Shown: positions 1 through 5,962, counted from the first letter of the stretch. The stretch is DNA of 5,962 nucleotides from an uncultured Gemmatimonadota bacterium (GCA_946478895.1 CAMLDY010000137.1:1-5962), one strand, 5' to 3'. The notes: generated by a model not told the origin, from the sequence alone. Made by a program: numbers and translations.

Positions 1-104
1 CTCGGCGGAATCGGGCCGCTGACGCCGGTGATCGACGTTGCGCTTGTGCATGCCGCGACGCCGACAAATAGTGCGACCCAGGCTCTATGAATTACTCGCC
101 GCAC
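1..104 (-). CDS. N-terminal fragment of a putative lipoprotein (runs off left edge)
   Basis: Reading leftward from a GTG at 104-102, the frame stays open to the window edge for 34 codons. It begins VRRVIHRAWVALFVGVAAC, a textbook lipoprotein signal: a basic n-region (Arg2, Arg3, Arg7), a hydrophobic core, and a lipobox V-A-A-C with the acceptor Cys at residue 19. A Ser/Thr/Gly/Pro-rich linker follows. Family knowledge says such proteins are lipidated and anchored in a membrane facing the periplasm or surface; the function is unknown because only the leader is visible. A purine-rich GAGGGAG (118-124) lies 13 nt upstream, further than usual for a ribosome-binding site. The gene follows the receptor on the same strand, but a strong terminator intervenes, so it probably has its own promoter. 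The opposite strand also has a short open frame (1-90), which I find less protein-like. Confidence 0.5.
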   Translation of the reverse strand, partial: MRRVIHRAWVALFVGVAACTSATSITGVSGPIPP

Positions 105-184
105 GTTAATGAATGCGCTCCCTCGCAGGTTTGCCGCTTCAGTTGCGTCGTGAGTTTGGATTCCGAGCCGAGTTTGTGCAACCC

Positions 185-200
185 CGGCGTTATTTCGCCG
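185..200 (-). repeat. Small inverted repeat beside the terminator
   Basis: CGGCG (185-189) and CGCCG (196-200) are perfect reverse complements around a 6-nt loop. They directly abut the A-run that becomes the U-tract of the receptor terminator. On the minus strand this hairpin follows the U-tract. On the plus strand it is followed by six A residues, so it is not a terminator in that direction. It may be incidental in GC-rich DNA, or may protect a read-through 3' end. Confidence 0.4.
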
Positions 201-245
201 AAAAAACAAACCGGCGCCAACCTCACATCACGATTGGCGCCGGTT
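201..245 (-). terminator. Rho-independent terminator of the receptor gene
   Basis: Two 12-nt arms, AACCGGCGCCAA (209-220) and TTGGCGCCGGTT (234-245), are exact reverse complements separated by a 13-nt loop. On the minus strand the stem is followed at once by TGTTTTTT (208-201), giving a GC-rich hairpin plus U-tract. It begins 22 nt after the receptor stop codon. This is a near-ideal intrinsic terminator, and it separates the receptor transcript from the lipoprotein fragment further left. Confidence 0.93.
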
Positions 246-267
246 CGTCACTAAATGGCGACCTCTG

Positions 268-3237
268 TTACTGGACGCCTCCAGTGGGATGGAACCCATA
301 ACGGATTCCCACTTGCAGCCGACGTCCAAGCCCCGCGCATCCATACTTTCCGTAGTTCGCGTTCGAGTTGTTCTGCGGAGGATTGGGCGGATTGATTGTC
401 GTATTGTAACAACCAAAGTTCTGGCTATTCAAGGCGTTGAACAGATCGACGACGATAGCCGCGGTCTGCATCGATGCAAAGTCGATGTCCTTCTGAAGCC
501 GGACGTCGAGATTCTGATACGCAAACACGTGGCCGAGTCCGAGGAACGGGCGTGTCGGCGGTTGGAACGTGTAGGTCCGCTGCTGACCAGTCGCAAAGCC
601 AAGGCTCGCGTCAGTTGCGTTCACTGCGATACCGGAGCCCAGGTTCACAATCGTGCTGAAGAGAAAGCCCGCCGGCAGCTTGAAGATTCCATTGGCGACG
701 ATTGAGTGCCTCTGGTCCCCCGGCGCTACGAGCCGAGGCCTGTCGGCGACGGTCGGATAGCGATTATCGAATCCCCAAAATAGATCCTGGCTCTGCCCCT
801 GCTCGGTGGACTTGGAAAGGGTGTAGGCGAGTCCGCCGCCCCACCGACTGCTCTGAGTCAGTGGCCGCTGATACTGCACTTCCAGTGCATCGTACCAAGT
901 CTTGACGCGATCGTCGGTGACAAAGACCGTGCTGTAAGGAATGCCGCCGCCACCAAACGGACTACCGCGAACGAAGTTCATGAAGTTCCGACCGCGCAAT
1001 CCGTTGTAAGAGACCGTTAGTAGATCAGAGCCAATGCTGCGTCGCACACCGCCTGAAAACTGCCACGTGCGCGGCGGGACCATATCGTTGGCGACCAGAA
1101 ACACTTCTGGTAATCCAACTGCGCTGCCGAGAGCTCGAAGGGCGGCCGGATCGTAGTACGCGTCGCTCCACGCAGCGCAGTTCTTTGCACCCACCGCGCA
1201 GTTGTTGTTGAACTGGATGTTGATCACCTGGAACTGACGCCTGAACTGCTCGTCAAAAAGCGTGTTCCAGTAGTTTCTGTCGAAATACAGTCCGGCACCA
1301 CCGAACAGAACTGTCTTGTCGTCAGGCAACGCGTACGACGCACCGAAACGGGGCTGAAAAGCCTTCTTGTACATCGGCCGCTGTTTCCCATTCGTGAGGT
1401 AGCGGTCGATTCCGCCAAGCTCCTGGATGACGTTGACGTTCCGGGTCTGGTTATTCCCAAACGATTGATCGACGATCAGCGTCCCGGCGTTGTAGGCCTG
1501 CCGCAACGAATCTGCGAGCGGTGCCGGAGTTACATAGTCGTTGTTGATCATGTTGGTCTCGCCGTCCCACCTGAGACCAAGATTCAGCACGAGCGCGGGC
1601 GTGACCGACCAGTCGTCCTGGATGTAGCCGCCGAACTGGACGTTGTGACGCTTGATGGTCGGATCACCGAAGCCAACCAGAGCTTCGAATGGCGTCGCAT
1701 AATTCTCGGGGGAAGCACGGAAATCGAAAACCGGATTCCCGTTGAAGAACTTGGTGCCGCTGTAGGAGAGGAAGTCCACTCCGAGGCCACCCTTGAGTGC
1801 ATGATCACCGCCGAGGAATGTCACCCCGCCTCGACTGATGTCGTCTCGGAAGCCCAGCCTGTTCTGCTTGAAATCCTGATCCGTGTCCTTGCCGCCGATT
1901 CGTAACAAGCCGAAGTAATTCTTGCCGATGGTGCTGAAGTCTTTCGCGGTCGGATTCCACGTAAAGAACTGCGAGTTCACCTGCGCTTCATTGAGCCACG
2001 TGTCCGCTGCGTGCTTGAAGTTCAGCACGGTCGTATACGTGTTGACGCGAAGATTCTCCGCGGCCGAGAATGCGGTCTGCCCGCCAAAGCCACGGAAATC
2101 GTTGTCGTGTCTGATGGTGAAGCTGCCCTCGACACTGTTTCGATCGGAAGCGTTCCAGGTCAGCTTGCCAAGCCCGAGGTGTTCCCGGAATTGCTGCGCC
2201 TGCTGGCCGGTGAATGGCCGCAGCATCGAAATGATGGACGCGGGTGCCGTGAGTGTGTCGGGCCCGAGCCGGATGTACGCAGGCTCGTCGCGGAAATTCA
2301 GCTCGTAGGTTCCGAAGTAGAACAGCTTGTCCTTGATGATCGGCCCGCCGATGTTCGCACCAGCTTGTAGCCGCTGATAGTTAGGGCGAGCACCGCCGTT
2401 CTGCGCCGTGAAAGCATCGCGTGCCACATAAGACTTGCCGATTCCGTACGCGAACAAGTCGCCTTCCTGGTGATTCGTCCCACTCTTCGTCGTTGCGACG
2501 ATGATCGCGCTCGCCGCCTTTTGGTATTCGGCCTTGTAGTTCTGGGTCAAGACCTTGAACTGATCGATTGCTCCCTGCGGCAACGGATTTCCCTTACTCG
2601 CGTCCTGACCGACGACCCCGCCACGAAGCACGTCGTTCTTGTAGCTGGCGCCATCGACAAAAATGTTGATCGCCTCTGGGGGCTGCCCGCCCGCCGCGAG
2701 GAACTTGTCGCTGTTGTTCACCGCCTGCGCCGACATGCCCGGCGTCAGCTTCGCCAGATCGAGAACGTTCCGCTCAAAGTTCGGCAGGTTACTGATCTGT
2801 TCGCGGGAAATGTTGGTGCCGACCTCGGATGTCCGGGTCTCCGTTCCTGTTCGTGCCGACACGACCTGCACTGCCTCGAGTGTGGTAGCAACTTCTGTCG
2901 TCGAGACGTTGAGGTCGAGCGTTTCACCGATGCGCATCGTCACCGACCTCGTCTGCGGCGCGAGACCCACTCTGCGCACCGTGAGCTCGTACGTACCTGG
3001 CCGAAGTCCGGCGAGATAATAGAACCCCGATGAATTGGTCGTGGCTCCGCGGGTTTCGTTGGTGGTCGTCAGTCGCGCAACGACCTGCGCGTCGGATATC
3101 GGTCCGTTTGGACCGGTCACATAGCCGCGGATGTTCCCCGTCGTGGTCTGCGCAGAAATGTTGCTCCCCAAACATGCAAGAGCCACAACCATTCCGAGCA
3201 GCTGCACGCCGAATCGTGTCAACCTGCTGATAATCAT
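268..3237 (-). CDS. TonB-dependent outer-membrane receptor, CarboxypepD_reg-like/Oar type
   Basis: This 989-residue protein is complete. Residues 1-29 form a signal peptide, probably cut at ISA|Q. A Cys at 22 sits in a poor lipobox (A-L-A-C), so I favour signal peptidase I. Residues ~31-115 form a carboxypeptidase-regulatory-like beta-sandwich (IRGYV..., GFYYLAGLRPGTYELTV). Residues ~118-128 (LEAVQVVSA) resemble the TonB-box region. The plug spans ~138-255, with LPNFERNVLDLAKLTPGM, FVDGASY and IIVATTKSGTN. The remainder is a long beta-barrel with strands such as FGGYIQDDWSV and FQPRFGASYALP. Such receptors use TonB-ExbBD energy to move large or scarce ligands across the outer membrane; the partner LacI regulator suggests a carbohydrate. 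The ATG has GGAG six nt upstream, and an in-frame TGA lies further upstream with no alternative start between. The last strand ends at Phe982 but a seven-residue tail follows. No SusD-like gene is adjacent. GC3 is visibly lower than in the regulator gene. Confidence 0.95.
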   Translation of the reverse strand: MIISRLTRFGVQLLGMVVALACLGSNISAQTTTGNIRGYVTGPNGPISDAQVVARLTTTNETRGATTNSSGFYYLAGLRPGTYELTVRRVGLAPQTRSVTMRIGETLDLNVSTTEVATTLEAVQVVSARTGTETRTSEVGTNISREQISNLPNFERNVLDLAKLTPGMSAQAVNNSDKFLAAGGQPPEAINIFVDGASYKNDVLRGGVVGQDASKGNPLPQGAIDQFKVLTQNYKAEYQKAASAIIVATTKSGTNHQEGDLFAYGIGKSYVARDAFTAQNGGARPNYQRLQAGANIGGPIIKDKLFYFGTYELNFRDEPAYIRLGPDTLTAPASIISMLRPFTGQQAQQFREHLGLGKLTWNASDRNSVEGSFTIRHDNDFRGFGGQTAFSAAENLRVNTYTTVLNFKHAADTWLNEAQVNSQFFTWNPTAKDFSTIGKNYFGLLRIGGKDTDQDFKQNRLGFRDDISRGGVTFLGGDHALKGGLGVDFLSYSGTKFFNGNPVFDFRASPENYATPFEALVGFGDPTIKRHNVQFGGYIQDDWSVTPALVLNLGLRWDGETNMINNDYVTPAPLADSLRQAYNAGTLIVDQSFGNNQTRNVNVIQELGGIDRYLTNGKQRPMYKKAFQPRFGASYALPDDKTVLFGGAGLYFDRNYWNTLFDEQFRRQFQVINIQFNNNCAVGAKNCAAWSDAYYDPAALRALGSAVGLPEVFLVANDMVPPRTWQFSGGVRRSIGSDLLTVSYNGLRGRNFMNFVRGSPFGGGGIPYSTVFVTDDRVKTWYDALEVQYQRPLTQSSRWGGGLAYTLSKSTEQGQSQDLFWGFDNRYPTVADRPRLVAPGDQRHSIVANGIFKLPAGFLFSTIVNLGSGIAVNATDASLGFATGQQRTYTFQPPTRPFLGLGHVFAYQNLDVRLQKDIDFASMQTAAIVVDLFNALNSQNFGCYNTTINPPNPPQNNSNANYGKYGCAGLGRRLQVGIRYGFHPTGGVQ

Positions 3238-3243
3238 GTAAAG

Positions 3244-3247
3244 CTCC
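3244..3247 (-). promoter_or_regulatory. Ribosome-binding site of the receptor gene
   Basis: GGAG on the minus strand lies six nt before the ATG at 3237-3235. This standard spacing fixes the start codon. Confidence 0.75.
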
Positions 3248-3254
3248 GTTTTGT

Positions 3255-3264
3255 GTTGTACAAC
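3255..3264. promoter_or_regulatory. 10-bp perfect palindrome in the lacI-receptor gap
   Basis: GTTGTACAAC is a perfect palindrome within the 69-bp gap between the regulator stop and the receptor start. It ends 17 bp upstream of the receptor ATG. It could be an operator for another regulator or a small mRNA structure. Its centre is TA rather than the CG typical of LacI-family sites, so I do not assign it to the neighbouring repressor. I found no terminator and no convincing -35/-10 pair in this gap, which supports co-transcription of the two genes. Confidence 0.3.
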
Positions 3265-3306
3265 GCTTCGTACTCACCTTGGATCAGACTTGAATCTTTG
3301 TCTTCC

Positions 3307-4326
3307 TTAAGGCGGTGGTGGTCGCTCCATTGGCTCCGCGCCGGTCGAGCGCCGAATGACCAGCTTCGTCGACACCCGCTCCCGACGCCGCGGGTGGTCG
3401 TTCTTGTGCTCGATGCCGTGGAGCAACAGATCCACGGCGCGCGCGCCGAGCTCGCAGATCGGCACGTGCACCGACGACAACGGCGGATCCATGTAGCGCG
3501 CGAGCGGGATGTCGTCGAATCCCGCCACCGCCACCTCGTCGGGTACGCTCACCCCCGACTCGCGGAGCGCGCTCAGCGCGCCGATCGCCATCGAGTCATT
3601 GGCAGCAAAGATCGCCGTCGGCCGATCCTCGAGCGCGAGCAGCTGCTGCACCGCCGCATAGCCCGCCGCTTCGGTGAAATTGCCGTCGCGCTCCAGCGAC
3701 GGATCGCGCGAGATTCCCGCCTCGCGCAGCGCAATCCGATAACCGCGCAAGCGCTCTGCAGCATCGTAGTTCCTCGCCGAGCCTTTGATGATCGCGATGC
3801 GGCGGTGGCCGAGCGAGATCAGATGCGAAACCATCTCGCGCGCCCCACGGCAATTCTGGATCGTCAGCGAATCGATCCCGTCTCCCCTCGGCACGCTGCA
3901 CAGCAATACCACCGGAATCGTGCTCGGCAGATTCAGCAGCGACTCGGCGTCGAGGTCGGGCGACATCGCCACGACGCCGTCGACACGCCCCCGCATCGCG
4001 CGGATCGCGGTCTCGATGCCGTGCCGGTCGGCGTACGCGCGCGAGATCAGCAGATGAAATCCGTTCTTCTGAGCGGTGTCGTCCATCCCACGAATGATCT
4101 CGGAGAAAAACTCGCCGTACAGATCGGGCAGCAGAACGCCGAGCGTGTCGGTCCTGCTGGTGATGAGACTGCGCGCGCCGCTGTGCGGGACGTAGCGCAA
4201 TCGGCCGGCGACCTCGCGGATGCGCCGCATGGTCTCATCGCTGACGGGGCCGCTGCCGTTCAGGACTCTGGAGACGGTGGCGACGGAAACCTTGGCTTCG
4301 CGGGCGACATCCTTGATCGTGACCAT
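3307..4326 (-). CDS. LacI/GalR-family transcriptional repressor
   Basis: This 339-residue protein is complete and of usual family length. The N-terminal helix-turn-helix (residues ~4-23, IKDVAREAKVSVATVSRVLN) is canonical. The hinge helix carries A51-R52-S53-L54, where Leu54 matches the lever residue that PurR/LacI proteins insert into the central CpG of their operators. A periplasmic-binding-protein-like ligand domain follows (~61-330), with GVLLPDLYGEFFSEIIRGMD, ERLRGYRIAL, AIFAANDSMAIGAL, VAGFDDIPLARY and SSVHVP. Members are cytoplasmic dimers or tetramers, mostly repressors released by a sugar or nucleoside effector. The ATG is fixed by an in-frame TGA at 4353-4351 with no other start between. 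The gene lies directly upstream of the receptor, 69 bp apart and on the same strand, so it probably controls that gene and itself. An operator matching the family consensus lies 98 bp upstream. The effector cannot be named from sequence. The tail ends in PPPP. Confidence 0.97.
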   Translation of the reverse strand: MVTIKDVAREAKVSVATVSRVLNGSGPVSDETMRRIREVAGRLRYVPHSGARSLITSRTDTLGVLLPDLYGEFFSEIIRGMDDTAQKNGFHLLISRAYADRHGIETAIRAMRGRVDGVVAMSPDLDAESLLNLPSTIPVVLLCSVPRGDGIDSLTIQNCRGAREMVSHLISLGHRRIAIIKGSARNYDAAERLRGYRIALREAGISRDPSLERDGNFTEAAGYAAVQQLLALEDRPTAIFAANDSMAIGALSALRESGVSVPDEVAVAGFDDIPLARYMDPPLSSVHVPICELGARAVDLLLHGIEHKNDHPRRRERVSTKLVIRRSTGAEPMERPPPP

Positions 4327-4327
4327 A

Positions 4328-4333
4328 CTCCTC
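4328..4333 (-). promoter_or_regulatory. Shine-Dalgarno-like GAGGAG of the repressor gene, unusually close to ATG
   Basis: GAGGAG on the minus strand is separated from the ATG by one nucleotide, much tighter than usual. It also sits in a short self-complementary stretch (ACTC 4327-4330 with GAGT 4336-4339; CTCGCGAG 4331-4338), which could partly mask it. Both features would predict weak translation, as suits a repressor, but this is inference. Confidence 0.4.
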
Positions 4334-4424
4334 GCGAGTGGAGCGTCGAGTCAGCGCCGGAGCCAGGACGGGTGTGGCAACCGGCTGAGCTGTGGGTCGA
4401 TCTACGCCGGGAACGGGAGGAATA

Positions 4425-4438
4425 TGTAATCGTTTACA
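4425..4438. promoter_or_regulatory. LacI-family operator, TGTAATCGTTTACA
   Basis: The site has a central CG (4431-4432) flanked by TGTAA and TTACA arms. Ten of the twelve flanking bases pair symmetrically; only the innermost T/T pair breaks symmetry. It fits the TGTAAnCGnTTACA form known for many LacI/GalR regulators and also the CcpA-type consensus. It stands out as AT-rich in GC-rich surroundings, 98 bp upstream of the repressor ATG and 143 bp upstream of the divergent lipoprotein start. Most likely the adjacent repressor binds here for autoregulation. Confidence 0.75.
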
Positions 4439-4461
4439 CAGAGGACGCCAGCCCCAGCTTT

Positions 4462-4469
4462 TCGTTTAC
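4462..4469. promoter_or_regulatory. Second copy of the operator half-site TCGTTTAC
   Basis: The 8-mer TCGTTTAC of the operator (4430-4437) recurs exactly at 4462-4469 in the same orientation, 32 bp away, or about three helical turns. The left arm here (GCTTT) does not match, so only a half-site is conserved. It could be a weak auxiliary site on the same DNA face, or chance. Confidence 0.35.
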
Positions 4470-4581
4470 CGCCCGGGTCGGGGCGAACGGCCTTTTTCAG
4501 GTGGCCGACCGACCTCGATTGGCGGTCAGCTTCGGGTATCTCGCCCTTCCCACACCTGAGTCAGCCGTTGAACTTTCGCGG

Positions 4582-5874
4582 GTGAGATTGCCAACCTCGG
4601 TTCGATTTCTAACACTCGCCGCCGTTATCGGCGTCGCTGCGATCGTCGCCTGCCGCGAAGCGGGACCGGCCTTCGGCCCCGGAATCCTCTACGCGCGGCA
4701 GAACGCCGACGAATTCTTCTACGCCGTCGGCTCGCGGTTCACCAACATCCAGCGCCCTGAGCGCGTCCTCCGCGCCCGCGCCCAGTTCGGCCACTATGCG
4801 CTGACGCCCTCCGGCGTCTACAACGACACCAGCATCTGGCTCGCGATCGGTCCCGACAGCGCCCGGCTGTTCGGCGACGAGGGAATCTTCTCGGTCGATC
4901 GCTACATCGTGAACGCAAAGCTGTCCACCACCGCGCCCGACACCCTCACCGAATCGCGCGAGATCATCCGGCTGCGCAAGCTCACCGACAACGAGTTCGA
5001 GTGGTTCACCAACGTCGAGGTCGCGATCGGTCGCATCGCGGCGAGCAACATCACCGATGTCCTCGCCGCATCGCTGCGAGCCGGCGAAGGAAAAACGAGC
5101 GCCCAGATCCGCGCCAACTATACTGCCGCATTCCCGCGCACCGCCGCCGCACTCGGCAGGCTCTTCACGATCGATACGCTGCGCGTGACACCGGATGCGG
5201 AAGGCGCGACGACCTACGATCTGGCGATCAAGCTCACACCCGACATTCTGAAAGCGACGATGCCGCACTATGCGGCGTACATCGACAAGTACATCAGCAA
5301 GGGCAAGTATCGGATTTCGCTCACCGACAAGACCGGCGCGCAATGGTTCGACGCCCGGGCATCGAACTACTACATGCACTTCCGGATCAGGAGCAAGGAC
5401 GGCCACTTCGCGCCCCTCGACGGGCCGGTGCGCCCGATGCCGGAGTCGCTGACGATTCACGTCGATCTCTCGATGAAGATTCTCATCTTCACCGTTGGCT
5501 GGAGCGACATGGTCGGCGACTTCGACATCATCAACACCCCGCACGAGCGCGGCTGGCAGATGCGCTTCGCAAAGGAGCCCGAGTGGCACCTGCCGCCGAC
5601 CGTCGGTTACCTGTTGAAGTCGCCGCTCCGTCGACCGTTCCAGGGACCGGGCATCCCGGTGCGCATCGCCGTCCGCGACAACCCCGGCGCCCAGACGATT
5701 CTCAATCGACGCGGCACTCTCGTGGTGCAGGAGAGCGGGATCCTGCGTTTCCTGAATCGCCTCAGCGGCACCGCCGTCGGCGACTTCCTCGGCCCGTCCG
5801 AGCGCGAAGCCAATCGGTTCAATGCCGACGCGATGCGCGCGCTACGCATCGATGTCGCGGACATTCTTCGCTAG
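4582..5874 (+). CDS. Putative lipoprotein of unknown family
   Basis: From a GTG at 4582 the product is 430 residues. The start VRLPTSVRFL is followed by a hydrophobic core and the lipobox I-V-A-C with Cys at residue 24, so the mature protein should be lipid-anchored. The body alternates charged helices and amphipathic strands, with no transmembrane segment beyond the leader and no catalytic motif I recognise. Aromatic-rich stretches stand out: NEFEWFTNVEVAIGR (~138-151), SNYYMHFRIRSKDG (~241-254), MKILIFTVGWSDMVGDFD (~268-285) and ERGWQMRFAKEPEWHLPP (~292-309). Only one Cys is present, the lipidation site. No Shine-Dalgarno is evident before the GTG; TTG 4588 or GTG 4501 are alternatives, but the latter would bury the signal peptide. 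The frame continues open far upstream, antisense to the repressor gene, which I consider non-coding. The gene diverges from the repressor and shares its operator region, so it may be co-regulated. Strong GC3 bias in this frame supports it as real. Confidence 0.82.
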   Translation: MRLPTSVRFLTLAAVIGVAAIVACREAGPAFGPGILYARQNADEFFYAVGSRFTNIQRPERVLRARAQFGHYALTPSGVYNDTSIWLAIGPDSARLFGDEGIFSVDRYIVNAKLSTTAPDTLTESREIIRLRKLTDNEFEWFTNVEVAIGRIAASNITDVLAASLRAGEGKTSAQIRANYTAAFPRTAAALGRLFTIDTLRVTPDAEGATTYDLAIKLTPDILKATMPHYAAYIDKYISKGKYRISLTDKTGAQWFDARASNYYMHFRIRSKDGHFAPLDGPVRPMPESLTIHVDLSMKILIFTVGWSDMVGDFDIINTPHERGWQMRFAKEPEWHLPPTVGYLLKSPLRRPFQGPGIPVRIAVRDNPGAQTILNRRGTLVVQESGILRFLNRLSGTAVGDFLGPSEREANRFNADAMRALRIDVADILR

Positions 5875-5962
5875 CATCTCGGCGTACGGATAGGGATGCG
5901 GCGACTGGCACCCCTGGTCCAAAAGGTGGCAGGTGGGAGAGGATGCACAGAGATGCTCTGGT
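5875..5962. other. Right-edge intergenic stretch
   Basis: These 88 bp follow the lipoprotein stop. CTGGCACC (5905-5912) and GGTGGCAG (5925-5932) form an 8-bp stem with one mismatch and a 12-nt loop, but no T-run follows, so it is not a convincing terminator. CAGAG/CTCTG (5948-5960) form a tiny hairpin at the edge. A minus-strand frame is open from the edge to a TAG at 5844-5842 and could be the end of a convergent gene, but it is too short to call. Confidence 0.4.

Larger units (their letters stand above)
4327..4581. other. Divergent regulatory region between the repressor and lipoprotein genes
   Basis: This 255-bp region carries the control elements for two divergently transcribed genes. 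It holds the operator (4425-4438), a repeated half-site (4462-4469) and a short GC hairpin followed by a T-run on the plus strand (4470-4497). I see no -35/-10 pair strong enough to annotate on either strand. TGTAAT (4425-4430, plus) and TACATA (4427-4422, minus) are weak -10-like matches that overlap the operator. The plus-strand frame is open through the whole region but does not read as protein. Confidence 0.7.

Noticed and set aside
1..90. Plus-strand open frame from the edge to TGA at 88-90, a possible gene end.
   Set aside because: It competes with the minus-strand lipoprotein leader, which has a specific and recognisable signal; the plus frame has only openness. I keep it as the main alternative.
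2924..3277. 117-codon minus-strand open frame overlapping the receptor start.
   Set aside because: It is in another frame of the receptor gene, whose signal peptide and first domain account for this DNA.
4507..4527. GACCG/CGGTC inverted repeat in the divergent region.
   Set aside because: A five-bp GC stem with an 11-nt loop is expected by chance at this GC content and has no positional logic.
3253..4581. Long plus-strand open frame continuing upstream of the lipoprotein gene, which would give an 873-residue protein.
   Set aside because: Most of it is exactly antisense to the repressor gene, its composition is Arg/His/Asp-rich as expected for an antisense frame in GC-rich DNA, and a lipoprotein signal sits in the middle of the frame at 4582.
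4609..5589. 326-codon minus-strand open frame opposite the lipoprotein gene.
   Set aside because: The plus strand has the GC3-biased codons and a signal peptide; the antisense product is low-complexity Val/Arg/Asp/Glu-rich with no recognisable motif.
5896..5962. Plus-strand ATG at 5896 opening a frame to the right edge.
   Set aside because: Only 22 codons are visible, the purine-rich stretch abuts the ATG with no spacing, and the sequence has no recognisable feature.

Overview
The window reads as high-GC chromosomal DNA from a Gram-negative bacterium with an outer membrane. The large TonB-dependent receptor, with its carboxypeptidase-regulatory-like N-terminus and Oar-type plug, resembles those I associate with Gemmatimonadota, and also Acidobacteriota or Bacteroidota. 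That placement is an inference from protein style, not a search result.

Layout, left to right. Positions 1-104 (minus) appear to hold the first 34 codons of a lipoprotein gene that leaves the window at its left edge. Positions 105-267 are non-coding and contain a very clear intrinsic terminator (201-245) for the next gene. Positions 268-3237 (minus) encode a complete 989-residue TonB-dependent outer-membrane receptor. A 69-bp gap with a 10-bp palindrome separates it from a complete LacI/GalR-family repressor gene (3307-4326, minus), which is upstream of it in the same direction. Positions 4327-4581 form a 255-bp divergent regulatory region holding a near-perfect LacI-family operator (TGTAATCGTTTACA, 4425-4438) and a repeated half-site 32 bp away. 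Positions 4582-5874 (plus) encode a 430-residue lipoprotein of no family I recognise. The last 88 bp hold no gene I can firmly support.

Working model: the repressor and receptor form a two-gene transcription unit (lacI first, then receptor, then terminator). It is probably autoregulated through the operator upstream of lacI and induced by a sugar or sugar-derived ligand that the receptor imports. The divergent lipoprotein gene shares the regulatory region and may belong to the same regulon, though nothing in its sequence shows what it does. No catabolic enzyme, inner-membrane transporter or recognisable SusD partner lies inside the window, so the substrate cannot be named. I see no CRISPR array, insertion sequence, RNA gene or defence system. 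The most useful leads are the operator architecture, the unclassified lipoprotein, and the lower GC3 of the receptor gene compared with its regulator.
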